Made by a program: the position numbers and the translations under genes. Shown in pieces: positions 12,927 through 23,347 of a DNA stretch of 64,000 nucleotides (position 1 is its first letter; each line of letters starts with the position of its first letter). The DNA lies in NCBI GenBank assembly GCA_946894095.1, contig OX335656.1, positions 8,695,001 through 8,759,000 on the forward strand. Reading direction: 5' to 3'. Below the pieces are notes generated by a model. That model searched no databases, had not been told where the DNA came from, and saw only the letters and a list, made by a program, of their open reading frames with translations. Origin of the DNA: Incurvaria masculella (taxonomy: Eukaryota > Arthropoda > Insecta > Lepidoptera > Incurvariidae).

Positions 12927-13179
12927 GTGTTTCGGGATATGTAGCAGAAACTTCGGCAATAGAAATTATTCAATATTATAAGAAAAAATCCTTATCACTT
13001 AAATCTAAATTTAGAAGTTTTATTCACGGTCCCCATACAAATTAGTTACGTGCCTTCAACAAAATGTTTGGCGACCGTGAAAAAAACATCGGTATTTCGA
13101 TTTGAGTGATAAGGATTTTTTGAATTCTAATATTGACTAATTTCTATTCCCAAAGCTTCTGCTACCCATCCCGAGACAC
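12927..13179. mobile_element. MITE with long terminal inverted repeats
   Basis: The left arm begins GTGTTTCGGGATATGTAGCA and the right arm ends in its diverged reverse complement (CTGCTACCCATCCCGAGACAC, shown in part). The arms run about 80-85 bp and include AAAAATCCTTATCACT near their inner ends. The loop is about 85 bp and holds no coding sequence. It is a non-autonomous DNA element of unknown superfamily. Confidence 0.75.
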
Positions 13180-13191
13180 CCGAAATATATG

Positions 13192-13328
13192 TCAGCCTCG
13201 GAAGTCTAGTTCGTGGTGCGACCGAGGGTGTGACGCTTCGGCGTTCGATCAACGAGGTTATGCAACACTGGGAGCGGTCAGGTTTTGGAAGGTGACCGTT
13301 CGATTGTTGATCCTGACCGAGGTTAGGT
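13192..13328 (+). mobile_element. 5S-rRNA-derived SINE head, truncated after the head
   Basis: The sequence starts TCAGCCTCGG like other 5S-headed copies, then reads GAGGTTATGCAACACTGGGA and TTTTGGAAGGTGACCG, which parallels 5S rRNA (GTTAAGCAAC..., TTGGATGGGTGACCG). The shared body is absent. It could be a 3'-deleted SINE or a remnant of a separate 5S-derived element. Confidence 0.65.
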
Positions 13329-13517
13329 TTTCGAGAAAAACAGCATTCACTTCTTTTGTGCTTATGGGCTCACCTGGGTGGTTTTTAGTTTTATTTGGAC
13401 CCAGTTGGTAGCGCTATGGTTTCGAGATTGTTTACAGAAAAAAATGTTTTTTTTTTCATAAAAAAACACAATATCCCACTTTTCAACCTTCCCATCACCT
13501 CTGAATATTTTTAATTC

Positions 13518-13650
13518 ATTCATGACTGACCGTTTTAGAATAACACGCCAGAGAATGTATTTGATCACATATTACCAGGCTCCGCTCGGGTGAATGTCCA
13601 AAACTAAATTGATCCGAGCTGATCCGGGTACCTCAGCTTTGTAGTACATA
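13518..13650. repeat. Dispersed repeat, copy 2 (CCGGGCTCCGCTC type)
   Basis: This is the partner of 2318-2460. It abuts the GTTCCG element that begins at about 13650, so one may have inserted at the edge of the other. Confidence 0.6.
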
Positions 13651-13954
13651 AAAACCGGCCAAGTGCGAGCCGGACTCGCACACGAAGGGTTCCGCACCAT
13701 CATACACGATTTGGCACAAAGAAATAACGTTTCTTGTTACGGTGGTCCCCTTTAATTTTTATTGGTTTTAACTTTAACTATTCGTCGCTATAGCGTCCAC
13801 AGCAATACACACTCTGTGAAAGTGTCAGCTGTCTACCTACGAGTATTACGGTTCATGAGATAAAGCTCTGTTACAGACGGACGGACGGGCGGACAGCGGA
13901 GGCTTAGTAATAGGGTTCCGTTAGCACCCTTTGGGTACGGAACCCTAAAAAGGA
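13650..13954 (-). mobile_element. GTTCCG element (Helitron/mini-me-like), copy 1
   Basis: In reverse orientation the element has the AACCGGCCAAGTGCGAGCC end with a hairpin-forming GTGCGAGcCGGACTCGCAC. Then come GGGTTCCGCACC, the CAGCTGTCTACCTACG core, a GGAC/GGGC microsatellite, GGAGGCTTAGTAATAGGG, and the GGGTACGGAACCCT end. This matches a widespread lepidopteran element. It is non-coding. Confidence 0.85.
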
Positions 13955-14231
13955 ATATTTGTTCAGAAAAATTCACCTCAGCAGCGGAACACGGGCACCA
14001 GTAGCGTACAAAGTTGGCTGAAGTTACGCTGTAATTGTAAGTCACAACCACCAAACCGGTGAGCAACGGCTCAGTGAGTTCAGTGAATCGGCCGCAAGTT
14101 TCACGAGAATGTGACCTCCGGGGACGCTCCCGCTCCGTCTTTGTTGACGCGAGGGAAATGGATGTTATAAAACGATTTGCTCGTTGCTCTCGGAGTGCTC
14201 CGGTTCAGAATAGACTAGAACCATAGATTAA

Positions 14232-14510
14232 CAAAACCGCCAAGTGCGTGTACCATCGTACAAGATTTAAAATTAAAAACAATATTTTTTGTATGGGGAA
14301 CCCCAATATTTTTTTTTATTTTTAATTTTTACCTATTTGTTGTTATAGCGTATTTGTGTTTATAAATACACAATCGGTGAATATTTCAGCTGCCCACCTA
14401 TTACGGCTCATGAGATACAGCCCTGTGACAAATGGACGGACGGACGGAGAGCGGAGGCTTGGTAATAGGGTTTCGTTGGCACCCTTTGGGTCCGGAACCT
14501 TAAAAAGGAA
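14232..14510 (-). mobile_element. GTTCCG element, copy 2
   Basis: Same order of blocks as copy 1, but the terminal hairpin is partly deleted (CCGCCAAGTGCGTGTACCA). The core retains CAGCTGCCCACCTATTACGG, a GGAC tract, and the TCCGGAACC terminus. Confidence 0.8.
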
Positions 14511-14591
14511 ATTAATACATCATACCAGTGTTGAATGGGGATAGTTAATACTGGAAAAACATGTATAGTAAATATGTATGTGGATATTTAA

Positions 14592-15133
14592 GGTGGCCCA
14601 ACCCGCTCATCTCCCCATACAAAAGGGGAAAGAAGATCACGCCCATATTTCTTGTCAGAGATCCAAAATTTTGCTCAAAATAGCTTTATTTGATCGAACT
14701 AGATGTCTGATGACCATTGGCATTGTAAAATTGTGTTTGGTTTCTAAGTTATAAGGTCCGAAAGTTCGATTTTTTCGCGCGTTTTATACAATAACTTTGG
14801 AGGTGGATTACGCAATGATAAAGTAAGAAGATCGTAAAAAGATTAGTCATCAGACATAGCTTATTTAATCAATATTTATGATCTATTTGGTTTTTGTTAG
14901 ATTTTTGACTACAGCGGTCGTGGTTTACTTTTAGCTATAAGTCGTCTTGAAATTAAAATTTTCGTAAATCTTACCAAATCATACACTATGCACATTGTCT
15001 TTTTTGTGGACATGTTGCATCTTCCTCATCACGGAGCCTGTCTTATTCTTTGAAACAGAGAAGGTCCCAGAGCGCAACAGCACGGTTTTGTACCGTGCCC
15101 GCGAATGAGTTGGGGCCGCCGGGTTGGGCCACC
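14592..15133 (+). mobile_element. TTAA-flanked MITE, copy 1
   Basis: The 542-bp element begins GGTGGCCCAACCCG and ends CGGGTTGGGCCACC, with TTAA on both sides (14588-14591 and 15134-15137). TTAA duplications are typical of piggyBac-type insertion, but the termini do not start with the usual CCC, so the superfamily is open. The interior has no intact ORF. Four other copies lie in the window. Confidence 0.85.
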
Positions 15134-15352
15134 TTAATATAACTATTTAATAGTCCTCCCTTGCATGTACCTATGTGTATGGAAGCAATAAAGCATATTA
15201 TTATGTACACGCTAAATTATTATTGTTATTAAGAAAATGCATGTTCAAGTTTGATCTTAAATCATCTCCGACTATATTTTGAAGGAATCAGCAAGTTGGT
15301 ACCTTTGCTAAAAAATAGTATGCCGTAGAGCCAAGTTCAAACTTGAATTTAA
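15134..15352. other. Spacer between two inverted MITE copies
   Basis: About 215 bp of AT-rich unique-looking DNA separates two opposite-facing copies of the same MITE. No gene is seen. Confidence 0.6.
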
Positions 15353-15892
15353 GGTGGCCCAACCCGGCGGCCCTGACTCATTCGCGGGCACGGTACAAAA
15401 CCGTGCTGTTGCGCTCTGGGACCTTCTCTGTTTCAAAGAATAAGACAGGCTCCGTGATGAGGAAGATGCAACATGTCCACAAAAAAGACAATGTGCATAG
15501 TGTATGATTTGGTAAGATTTACGAAAATTTAATTTCAAAACGACTTATAGCTAAAAGTAAACCACGACCGCTGTAGTAAAAATCGAACAAGAACCAAATA
15601 GATTATAAATCTTGATTAAATAGGCTATGTCTGATGACTAATCTTTTTAAGATGTTCTTACTTTATCATTGCGTAATCCACCTCCAAAGTTATTGCATAA
15701 AACGCGCGAAAAAAGCGAACTTTCGGACCTTATAACTTAGAAACCAAACACAATTTTACAATGCCAATGGTCATCAGACATCTAGTTCGATCAAATAAAG
15801 CTATTTTGAGCAAAATTTTGGATCTCTGACAAGAAATATGGGCGTGATCTTCTTTCCCCTTTTGTATGGGGAGATGAGCGGGATGGGCCACC
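15353..15892 (-). mobile_element. TTAA-flanked MITE, copy 2 (inverted)
   Basis: This 540-bp element is the reverse orientation of copy 1 and closely similar to it across its whole length. TTAA sits on both sides (15349-15352 and 15893-15896). With copy 1 it forms a 1.3-kb inverted repeat. Confidence 0.85.
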
Positions 15893-15896
15893 TTAA

Positions 15897-16680
15897 AATT
15901 ATTAATTAAAATATGGCGCCATATATGATGACTAACTTATGAAAAGGATCTCCGTGTCACTTTAACAATTTGTTTACATCTTAACGATTATACAATAAAA
16001 AAACATGTTTCGAGTGCATTGTAACTTTTGTAAATATAACAGCAATAAGGCAGAGTTTTGAAGGTTTCGCCTCTGCTCCGTCGCACTCCGGCATCCGCTC
16101 GCAGCGTCACGGCGTGCGCACGTCGCCGCGTCGCCTGTCGACAAAAATAAGGCTCGGGGGTGAAAAACGTCAGCGAAGCGTGAAATCTGCAGCGGCAGCT
16201 GATTAAAAGCGAAATGTATTCACAGGCACTCGCCTCGCGGCCGCGACGCCGCGTAAACATCACGTTCCGTGGCGGCGGAGGCGGCGCTAGCGGCGGCGGA
16301 AGCGGTGGCGGCTGCTCACTACCACCAAGTCGCACGCTCGCTACCGCCAAAGAACACGCTCACTACAACCAAGGTGCACGCTTGCAATTCTTGTATTAGG
16401 GCCGGTTTCTCAATCCTCAGATAGGACTTATCGGACAGAGAAGCAGAAGGGTAAATGCATCAGTCGACTAGTATCTGGCTGTTTATCAGACTATTGAAAA
16501 ATCTGACCGCAATGTATTTATGTATTTTTATGGAGCTTTACGTTGGAGGCTAATACACACTCAAAATGTCACTGATGTCAACAAATTACAAGAATATCCG
16601 AGAGTACACGCTATTGTAAATGTCTCAGATAAACTTTTCTTCACCCCTATAGCTGACTGAAATAAAATAGCTAACTATTA
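15897..16680. other. CpG-rich island, no gene recognised
   Basis: 16060-16360 is GC-rich and CpG-dense, with a GGCGGCGGAGGCGGCGCTAG tract near 16271. It could be a host promoter or 5' exon, but I see no convincing coding frame. The glycine-rich and proline-rich reading frames follow from the trinucleotide composition. Confidence 0.35.
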
Positions 16681-16689
16681 CGCCCTTAC

Positions 16690-17200
16690 TTTTGATAGAT
16701 ATCAACAGCAAGGCCGTGGGACCTGAAAACGGTTGGGTCGAGAGTGGTTTGTACCAATTTTGGAGGGTATTCTACCAATTATATCCCACATACTCAATTA
16801 TTCTGTAGAATCTGCTTGTTTTACTGTCTCTTAGAAGAAGGACTACGCAGTCCCGCTTTCTAAACTGAATAATGCCGCCGAAGCCATTATCGCCCAATCT
16901 TCATTCTTCCTATTCTGTATAAAGTTTTTGACTGCATGTTCTGTCATCCAGTATTATCTTCCAATACAGTTATCATAATTTCCACAGCACTACTAACAAC
17001 TCTTGTAAAATTGATTTTTTTTATTCTTTTAGTTATGGACGTCCGTCAGCTAACTCTCCTTGTACTACTTGTCTATACATACATACTTGTCTATAGTAAT
17101 GCTTTCAATTCGGTCGTGTTTGACAACATAACTGCAATCTTGTATTCTCTTAATATTTCGCAGTTCTCGATTAGCTTTCTTCTCTTCTGCGTCAGCAGAA
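16690..17200 (+). pseudogene. Old LINE reverse transcriptase remnant, same family as 50569-52206
   Basis: Translated piecewise, the frames read SKAVGPEN, then a KKDYAVPLSKLNN block followed by a SFFLFC/FL segment in place of RPISILPFLSK, and then MDVRQLTLLVLL...SNAFNSVVFDN. The last block parallels MDNRQLTLITLLDFSNAFNT in the 50.6-kb LINE. Stops and frameshifts interrupt it. A short duplicated ACTTGTCTATA block (about 17067 and 17087) disrupts motif A. It is clearly dead. Confidence 0.7.
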
Positions 17201-17673
17201 TATGTGTAAGGCTGTAGAATTATGTAAAGAAGTATGCTGCGATCATCATCTCTACCTACTAGGTTTTTGTCTATCTTTCTTAATTTTGCTTCCATTTTTA
17301 ACCACAAATGTATGCTAACGTTAAATGAAATTAAGTAGTCTCTAAACCGTTTCCAAAAGTGCTAATTTCGCAGGTGTTCCCTATTTAACGTTTGAAATGA
17401 ACACTAAAGCGTCACCGTGAAAACTACTTAGCGGGTACTGCTACTGAATGTAGGAAGCCTAACTGTAGCTGGGTGCAGCCAACTCGCTGCGACGAGAAGT
17501 TAGTCGGCGTCACGTCAGCGCGGAGCTGCAAGTGGCAGTAGCCGTAGCGGAACCGCAATTTCACCGAACCCTTTTCACTGCGCAAACAATGCGCGCCCGG
17601 TAGAGATCATTTCAGATACGCCTGCACATCTTGCACAAATGATATCTTCGAGTAACCACGTCGAACTCTAAAA

Positions 17674-17777
17674 GTCGTATTCGGAGAGTACCTGTCAAAA
17701 CTTAATACGTGATTAGCACCGGATTACAACCGGTTTAGTTCGGCGGATTAAAGTTGTCCGCCCACTCTGAATACAAC
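17674..17777. mobile_element. Small MITE with GTATTC(A/G)GA termini, copy 1
   Basis: It aligns in reverse orientation with 56770-56890: GTCGTATTC...CACCGGA...CGGATTAAAGTTGTCCGCCC...CTCTGAATAC. The ends are inverted (GTATTCGGA / TCTGAATAC). No coding sequence. Confidence 0.6.
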
Positions 17778-19386
17778 AGTAACGGTTTATGCAGCGCACG
17801 CCGAGATATCTCTCGGCGACATAACTCTCGCCGAAAAATTGTTTGAACTTGATTGACACTAATCCGTGTATTTTCGCTAATTTACACTATACATTTATAC
17901 ACTAATGTCTGTTATTCTGATGCATAAGCTATATTTCTGTAAAATTTCATCAAAATCCTTTTAGATTTTTCGTGGGTAGTTACATAGTTGTTAGCTCCCC
18001 TTGCAGTCTCCAGGCCTGTACAACATGCCACGTTCATGTGGGACAGGTAGTCAGACAAAACGAAGTGTTGCGACACGGAATACATTACACTCCACAAAGT
18101 CTGCTTTGTGTAAGTATATCGTCTAAGGACCAAATCACTGAATACGTTTCGATCCGGTTGGCATAATCGCCGCCGAAAAACGAACTATACCAATAATAGG
18201 CCGAGAAGCTATCGAGATCAAGAAACACAGAAACTTTAATCAAGAAGACGCTTTTAATGCAATGTGGAGCCTCTAGCGGCCTATATCGGCGACAATATCT
18301 TCAGCTAGTACTGCCTGTCGTCTGAAGTAAGGAACGCAGCCCCTAGAAAGTAGTAAAGTCCGTATGTACTGTATTGTACGATTCCGTCCGAATAATATCG
18401 GAGGTATGTATTAAGTAGTAGGTTCTTTTTACTAAACAAATATAGTAGATATGCTAGTGGATTGATAACTCTACACAGCCGAGAGGGTGTCAGAATGCGT
18501 CGTCGCCATGGCAACAATACCTTAGCTCCTGCTCTAAAGGAAGGCACAACGCTCTCCGCGGGTATAGGCTGTGTACTCAAGCTATTTGGAATCGAAACGT
18601 AATACGGTTATGTACACCAGGCACATCTGGTGTAGCGCTACGTCATTCCGAAATAGGACCGACAACTGTATGCCGTACATAATATTGGTATTAGGTATAA
18701 CCATAATTTATTTATTTCACCCAGTATACATCACTGCTCTACTAATTTCGATCACAGAATACAGTTCGGTCGTTTACGAGGTGCGAGGCAAGGAAGAAAA
18801 CTTAATTTGTAGCGATGTGGCTAAGACGGATTATATTCTAGGAGAATTTAAAAACGATATTTTGCCTTGGTTTCGTATATGAATGCAGTCCTGATTTTGA
18901 AGTAATTTTCTTTGCCCTAAATAATATCGCCGGAGAGGAAAAGTTACTTGTTGGATTATTATTATTATTTTAGCGCCTAATAAGACATTATAGCGAATGC
19001 GTTCACAACTAAGTGTGAATGTTTTAGTTCACAAAAGCTTTCAAATAGTAGCAAAATCTTACTGACATTCTGCTTCACTACCAGGAGGCATGATAATACA
19101 CTTAATATGCTGAATAATTGCCGAATTTCATAGACATCATAGACCTGTTTATAGTACAATCATAGACTTAGAACGAATCACAGCGAGCTGATTCTAGGTC
19201 TGTGGGTATAATATTTCGGTCGTAATGGACGTCAGCCAAACGAAGTCAGCAGATGTTAACCCACTATTACGCTTCGATGCCTGGTAGCCTCCTATCCTGC
19301 AAGGGTTTCTCGCATAGTCATTATGCCTGCTCTGGTGCGTTCTTGTTCGATTGTTTCAATAGAATTTAGAAAATTACAACTGCTTA
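17778..19386. other. Unassigned stretch
   Basis: No gene is recognised. 17460-17620, just upstream, is GC-richer. A short TACACCAG/CTGGTGTA hairpin lies near 18612. Short ORFs show no family resemblance. Confidence 0.45.
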
Positions 19387-19716
19387 TTTTTAGGGTTCCG
19401 TACCCATAGGGTGCCAACGGAATCCTATTACTAAGCCTCCGCTGTTCGTCCGTCCGTCCTTCCGTCTGTCACAGGGCTGTATCTCATGAACCGTAATAGG
19501 TAGGCAGCTGAATTTTTCACAAAGTGTGTATTTATTTTGCCGCTATAATTAACAAATAGATAAAACAAAAAAATAAATAAAATTAAAGGGCCTTCTTTAA
19601 TTTTCATTATTTACATACATACAAACATACAAAAAAACGTTATTTTTGGTGTTAAATCAAGTAAGATGGTACGGAACCCTTGGTGTGTGAGTGCGACTCG
19701 CACTTGGCCGGTTTTG
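19387..19716 (+). mobile_element. GTTCCG element, copy 3
   Basis: It starts TTTTTAGGGTTCCGTACCC and contains CTAAGCCTCCGCTGTTCGTCC, a GTCC/TTCC tract, the core CACAGGGCTGTATCTCATGA and TAGGTAGGCAGCTGAA. It ends with GGTACGGAACCC then GTGCGACTCGCACTTGGCCGG. The complete element has both ends. Confidence 0.85.
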
Positions 19717-20545
19717 TACATCATACGTTCACCGGAATAGTACGAGTACATATGTTGCATATCTTATTACCCGCGTGTGTGGCGTGCTTTACATGTTTAA
19801 AATGGCTGTTCGGAACAGTTCGATATTGCTCGCCGACGCGGCGACGCGGAGTTCCGTGGCCGAACTTCGAACACGTCAAGTAGCAAGCAAACAACATTTT
19901 CAACTTGTTACTTCTCCCTTATTGAATTTCACGCCTCAGTTCCTGCAGGAAGCAGCCGCGACGCTCGTCGCCGCCGCCGCCGCCACCGCCGCAGGGAAAC
20001 TGTTGCAGTTCCATTGGCACCCGCATCCGTCAACTTTGAATCATTCTATTAAGACTGACGTTACCCTACTAATTCCCCATACTATGGGCTACAACTGTTT
20101 ATATGTTCTAAATTTGAAATTTTGATGAAATTTGCATTCCGAAATATATGGTCCACTACGTTTGTATATATTTTTTTTATTTACCTTTTAGATTGGAAAA
20201 TATGGTTCATAAACATTGTTTTCTTTTTACTGGCGTTTTGGATTGTTTTTATTGGAAAATGCATATATTTTCATAAAAATAATAACATACGGACATAGAG
20301 TCGATTTTTCTAAAGGATTTCGATTCAAATCTGTCAATTTTTAGGGGTAGAGATCTCTAAGGACCCTGGAAGTCGATTTCGCTAGTTTAATTCCCAGTCG
20401 GCGTGCAAAATTGTGCTTTGACCAATGGACAAAGAAATGATTTCTTCAAATTTTCAAATCCCAGAGCCCTGCTACCTTCACGGCAGTCTTAACGGAGTTC
20501 GGATCCATACAAATGTTTTGTACACAGAACGAAAAAATATTGCAC
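19717..20545. other. Unassigned stretch with a GCC-repeat patch
   Basis: 19930-20010 is GC-rich, with CGCCGCCGCCGCCACCGCCG. The 144-codon frame over it is alanine-rich through that repeat and lacks recognisable domains, so I do not call a gene. The remainder is AT-rich. Confidence 0.4.
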
Positions 20546-20549
20546 TTTG

Positions 20550-20690
20550 GAATCCATCCTAATATTATAAATTCGAAAGTAACTCTGTCTGTCTGGTGCG
20601 ATCTCACGCCTAAACCGCTGGACCAATTTTGATTAATTTCGGTATAGAGATAGCTTAGACCTTGGAGGACATAAAAAAATATCAAAATAT
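20550..20690 (+). repeat. Lepidopteran dispersed repeat (TAATATTATAAATxCGAAAGT type), copy 1
   Basis: GGAATCCATCCTAATATTAT then AAATTCGAAAGTAACTCTGT, CACGCCTAAACCGCTGGACC and GGTATAGAGATAGCTTAGACC form a very common arthropod repeat. The pattern (ACCGCTGxACCxATTTTGA) is familiar from lepidopteran genomes. Non-coding. Confidence 0.7.
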
Positions 20691-21388
20691 AAATTTGTTG
20701 AGAAAACTCACATAATATCCAGGCAAATAATTTGACCCGATGTCAGTCCAACACAACATTGATCAGTGCGGAGCCTGGTACCTTTGTACATGTTTGGGCT
20801 GTTTATAACTCTAGAACATAAAATGTTTATTTCATTGTACCGGAAATGCGTTACCCTCAATGTATCCCCCGACATTTCGAGCAACGATAGAAACTCCCAC
20901 AGCAAAATTAAGCTGTATTTTATTCAAATTTCTGAGCAACGGTAATGCAGTATTTATAGTAGAGGCGTAACGGCGCGTGCCCTGTAAGTTAATCGCTAAC
21001 TGGGAGCACATATATTTGGCGGGAAGGCAAGACTATAAATTATTTTCTCGGAGAACATTTTTACTGCCGCAGATTGTGCGGAAGGGCAGGCGAGGGGAGG
21101 GGCGGGGAGGCTATCGGTGGAAACGTTTGAAGCGGTTCGCTCATTTGGAAGAGCCTTTGCAACTGAATCTTTCGCATGGGGGCAAAAACGAAAAGTTCAA
21201 TGGCGCACGTACAATAGGTTTAAATACCCTTTTACCGTTTATTCACCCTGTGAGCACAGAAAAGTATTTAATGCTCTGTCTCAACTGTTAAATGCGTACT
21301 CCACCTTACGACCATTTTGTGAAGAAAAGTGGCCACCATCTTGCCTTCGAAAATGTAATTTTGTTGGTTACCTTTAGACGCCTTTCAT
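20691..21388. other. Unassigned stretch
   Basis: No gene is recognised. A purine-rich GGGCAGGCGAGGGGAGGGGC tract lies at about 21084-21103. Confidence 0.4.
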
Positions 21389-21463
21389 TTGTTTTATGTA
21401 ACTGGACAGCAATTATGCCACTGGCTGAAATCACACCAATGTCATGATATTAACCCAACATAG
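21389..21463 (-). mobile_element. Probable old SINE 3' fragment
   Basis: TTTTATGTAACTGGACAGCA then TGTCATGATATTAACCCAACA resembles the reverse complement of the SINE tail (TTTTATGTGACTGGACATGG, GTCATGGTATTAGCCCAACA). The match is short and diverged. Confidence 0.5.
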
Positions 21464-21760
21464 CTGATTGAACAACCTGCATGGAAATACATGCTAGTAT
21501 AGAAAAAATATTGAGGATACTGAGTGTTTAATTTACATCTGAAATAAAGAAACTAACCTGAAAACTATAAATTTTTGAGTAAGTATCTTCTTTAGAATGA
21601 TGAATGAGTATATTTAAACAAATATAAACTTGTATGCCGGTATGGATCATTTAATAAAATATGATCAGAATATTAATGAACATTTAGTAGTTTGGAACGT
21701 AGTTTCCAGCATCACAGCTCCAATGGGACATGTTTTCTTTCACTGTAAGCAGTATGGTTA

Positions 21761-22080
21761 GTCCGAGTTCTCACCTAAATTGGCGTATACGGTATTTTGA
21801 GGTTACGTAAAAACGTCAAACCCAAACGAACTTTTACTACTTATTCTGTGGTTTTACTTCTTCAAGCTGTCAAAATCAAACTCGGACTTCATATATATGA
21901 AAACGCAGAGTCGGCGTAAACGGCACCGTCAACGTATTGACGTCGACGGTGAGTAGGCTGTCCAATCAAACTCGGAATCGGCAATGTCAGTTCGCTTAAC
22001 GCCCACTGCGCGCTTTTCATTTTCTCGATACATTTGAAAACGCTAGTCGATTGGTTTGACCACGCCAATTTAGATGTCAA
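21761..22080 (+). mobile_element. CCTAAATTGGCG MITE, copy 1
   Basis: It starts near GTCCGAGTTCTCACCTAAAT then TGGCGTATACGG and ends near CACGCCAATTTAGATGTCAA. The interior matches 48749-49095 (inverted) and 60791-61129: ACTTCTTCAAGCTGTCAAA, GAAAACGCAGAGTCGGCG, GTCAACGT, TGTCCAATCAAACTCGGA. It is a non-coding DNA element of about 320 bp. Confidence 0.8.
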
Positions 22081-22405
22081 GTCAGCCTGGGGCTTCGAAA
22101 AACATTCGAAGAGTTTTCGCTTGTAATCGACCTACCGCGGGCAACCCTAAAGATATATTTTACTATTTGGTTCACTCTGTCTCGGAGCGGCGATTAAGAC
22201 CTGATAAATGATCGAGAAGTCAAGAAAGTGAAAATGTGCACACTTTTTATACCTGCCGCTGCTCTATCTCGGGCCATCTGTTAGGGCTTTAGTATAGAGA
22301 ATTGTTGGGTAAAGATACTTTAGAGGTATCTGTTCGTTGAAAACATTTGTTTTTTTTTTACTGAAACGCAACCTAGATGTGTACAAATAGAAATTTAATA
22401 TTGAA

Positions 22406-22788
22406 TTTTTTTTTTATGTGACTGGACATGGATGGCTAATACCACACCTTCTGTCATGGTATTAGCCCAACACACCACATGGGAACTAGGTGCCATGCCA
22501 GGACCTTCCTTATATTGCACGGCTACATTGAACTGGATGGAAAACACGGACAATTTTCATTGCCGCTTCGACCATCGTTCATCCAATGCGGTGGTACCAA
22601 CCCGGGCGGGATTAACCCTACCACCTAGTAAGTAAGGAAGGGGACCTACAGTTTAACGTGGAATCCGAACCACGGCCAGCCTCTCTCAACGGTCGAATGG
22701 TCACCCATCCAAGACCAGACCGGACCCAGCGTTGCTTAACTTCGGAGATCGATCGCCGAAGTGTCGCGCTACTGGGCCACTGAGGCTG
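22406..22788 (-). mobile_element. SINE, full length, best-preserved 5S-rRNA-derived head
   Basis: Read on the minus strand, the head contains CCGAAGTTAAGCAACGCTGG and TCTTGGATGGGTGACC (22699-22750 region), a near-direct match to animal 5S rRNA positions around boxes A and C. The body then runs GGTTCGGATTCCACGTTAAA, GTAGGTCCCCTTCC, GGTGGTAGGGTTAATCCC, GGTGTGTTGGGCTAATACCA and ends CCATGTCCAGTCACAT with an A-tail of about 12. It is the clearest member of the 5S-headed group and relatively young. Confidence 0.95.
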
Positions 22789-22869
22789 ACGAATAAATAC
22801 ATGGTTACTTTAAATACGACCGTACAATAATTATATTTGCATCTGATTCGCAAGGGTCAATATCGTTTT

Positions 22870-23079
22870 AGACTCATGTCTGGCTGAATTATTTCCTGGA
22901 TATTATATGACTTCCCCAAACAAACTTTCATCCCCTATTTCACCAATGTCCTCCAAGGTCCAGACTATCTCTATACGATAGTCTGATACGAAATTCATCA
23001 AAATGGCTTAAGCGCATTAGGCGTGAAAACGAAACAGACGGACAGAGCTACTTTCGCATTTATAATATTAGTATGGATA
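22870..23079 (-). repeat. Lepidopteran dispersed repeat (TAATATTATAAATGCGAAAGT type), copy 2
   Basis: On the minus strand it reads ATCCATACTAATATTATAAA then TGCGAAAGTAGC, the CACGCCTAATGCGCTTAAGC region and GTATAGAGATAGTCTGGACC. It belongs to the same family as 20550-20690 and is degenerate toward 22870. Confidence 0.7.
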
Positions 23080-23253
23080 TTAAACATTTATAGCAAATTC
23101 TACATATGTTTAATATCTATTCTCGGGGGCGATCTCCGGGGGGCGTAATTCGCCAATCACCGACATTATGCTCTGTGGAATACACCAATCGAAGCCAGTC
23201 TTCACCTCAACGAATGACCCCAACCCCGATTGCAGTAGCGGGTTCAAGCTGGA

Positions 23254-23308
23254 CAAGACTCTCTTGTGTCACTTGTTCGAGAGTTACATGTGACACAAGA
23301 GAGTCTTG
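23254..23308. repeat. Perfect 19-bp hairpin
   Basis: CAAGACTCTCTTGTGTCAC (23254-23272) and its exact reverse complement (23290-23308) are separated by 17 nt. No element boundary or gene explains it. It could be the remains of a foldback element, a templated inverted duplication or a small-RNA precursor. Confidence 0.9.
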
Positions 23309-23347
23309 GGCAGGCATTCGCATAATTTTTAGTCATATTTGCCTCAA

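Noticed and set aside
15988..16399. Proline- or glycine-rich ORFs on both strands
   Set aside because: They arise from a GGC/CCG trinucleotide tract in a CpG-rich block. Both strands are open, as expected of composition.
17797..17816. Perfect palindrome CGCCGAGATATCTCTCGGCG
   Set aside because: On checking it is only an 8-bp stem with a TATC loop, which is common by chance.
19691..20125. 144-codon ORF
   Set aside because: It overlaps the end of a GTTCCG element, owes its length to a GCC-repeat patch (alanine run) and has no domain resemblance.
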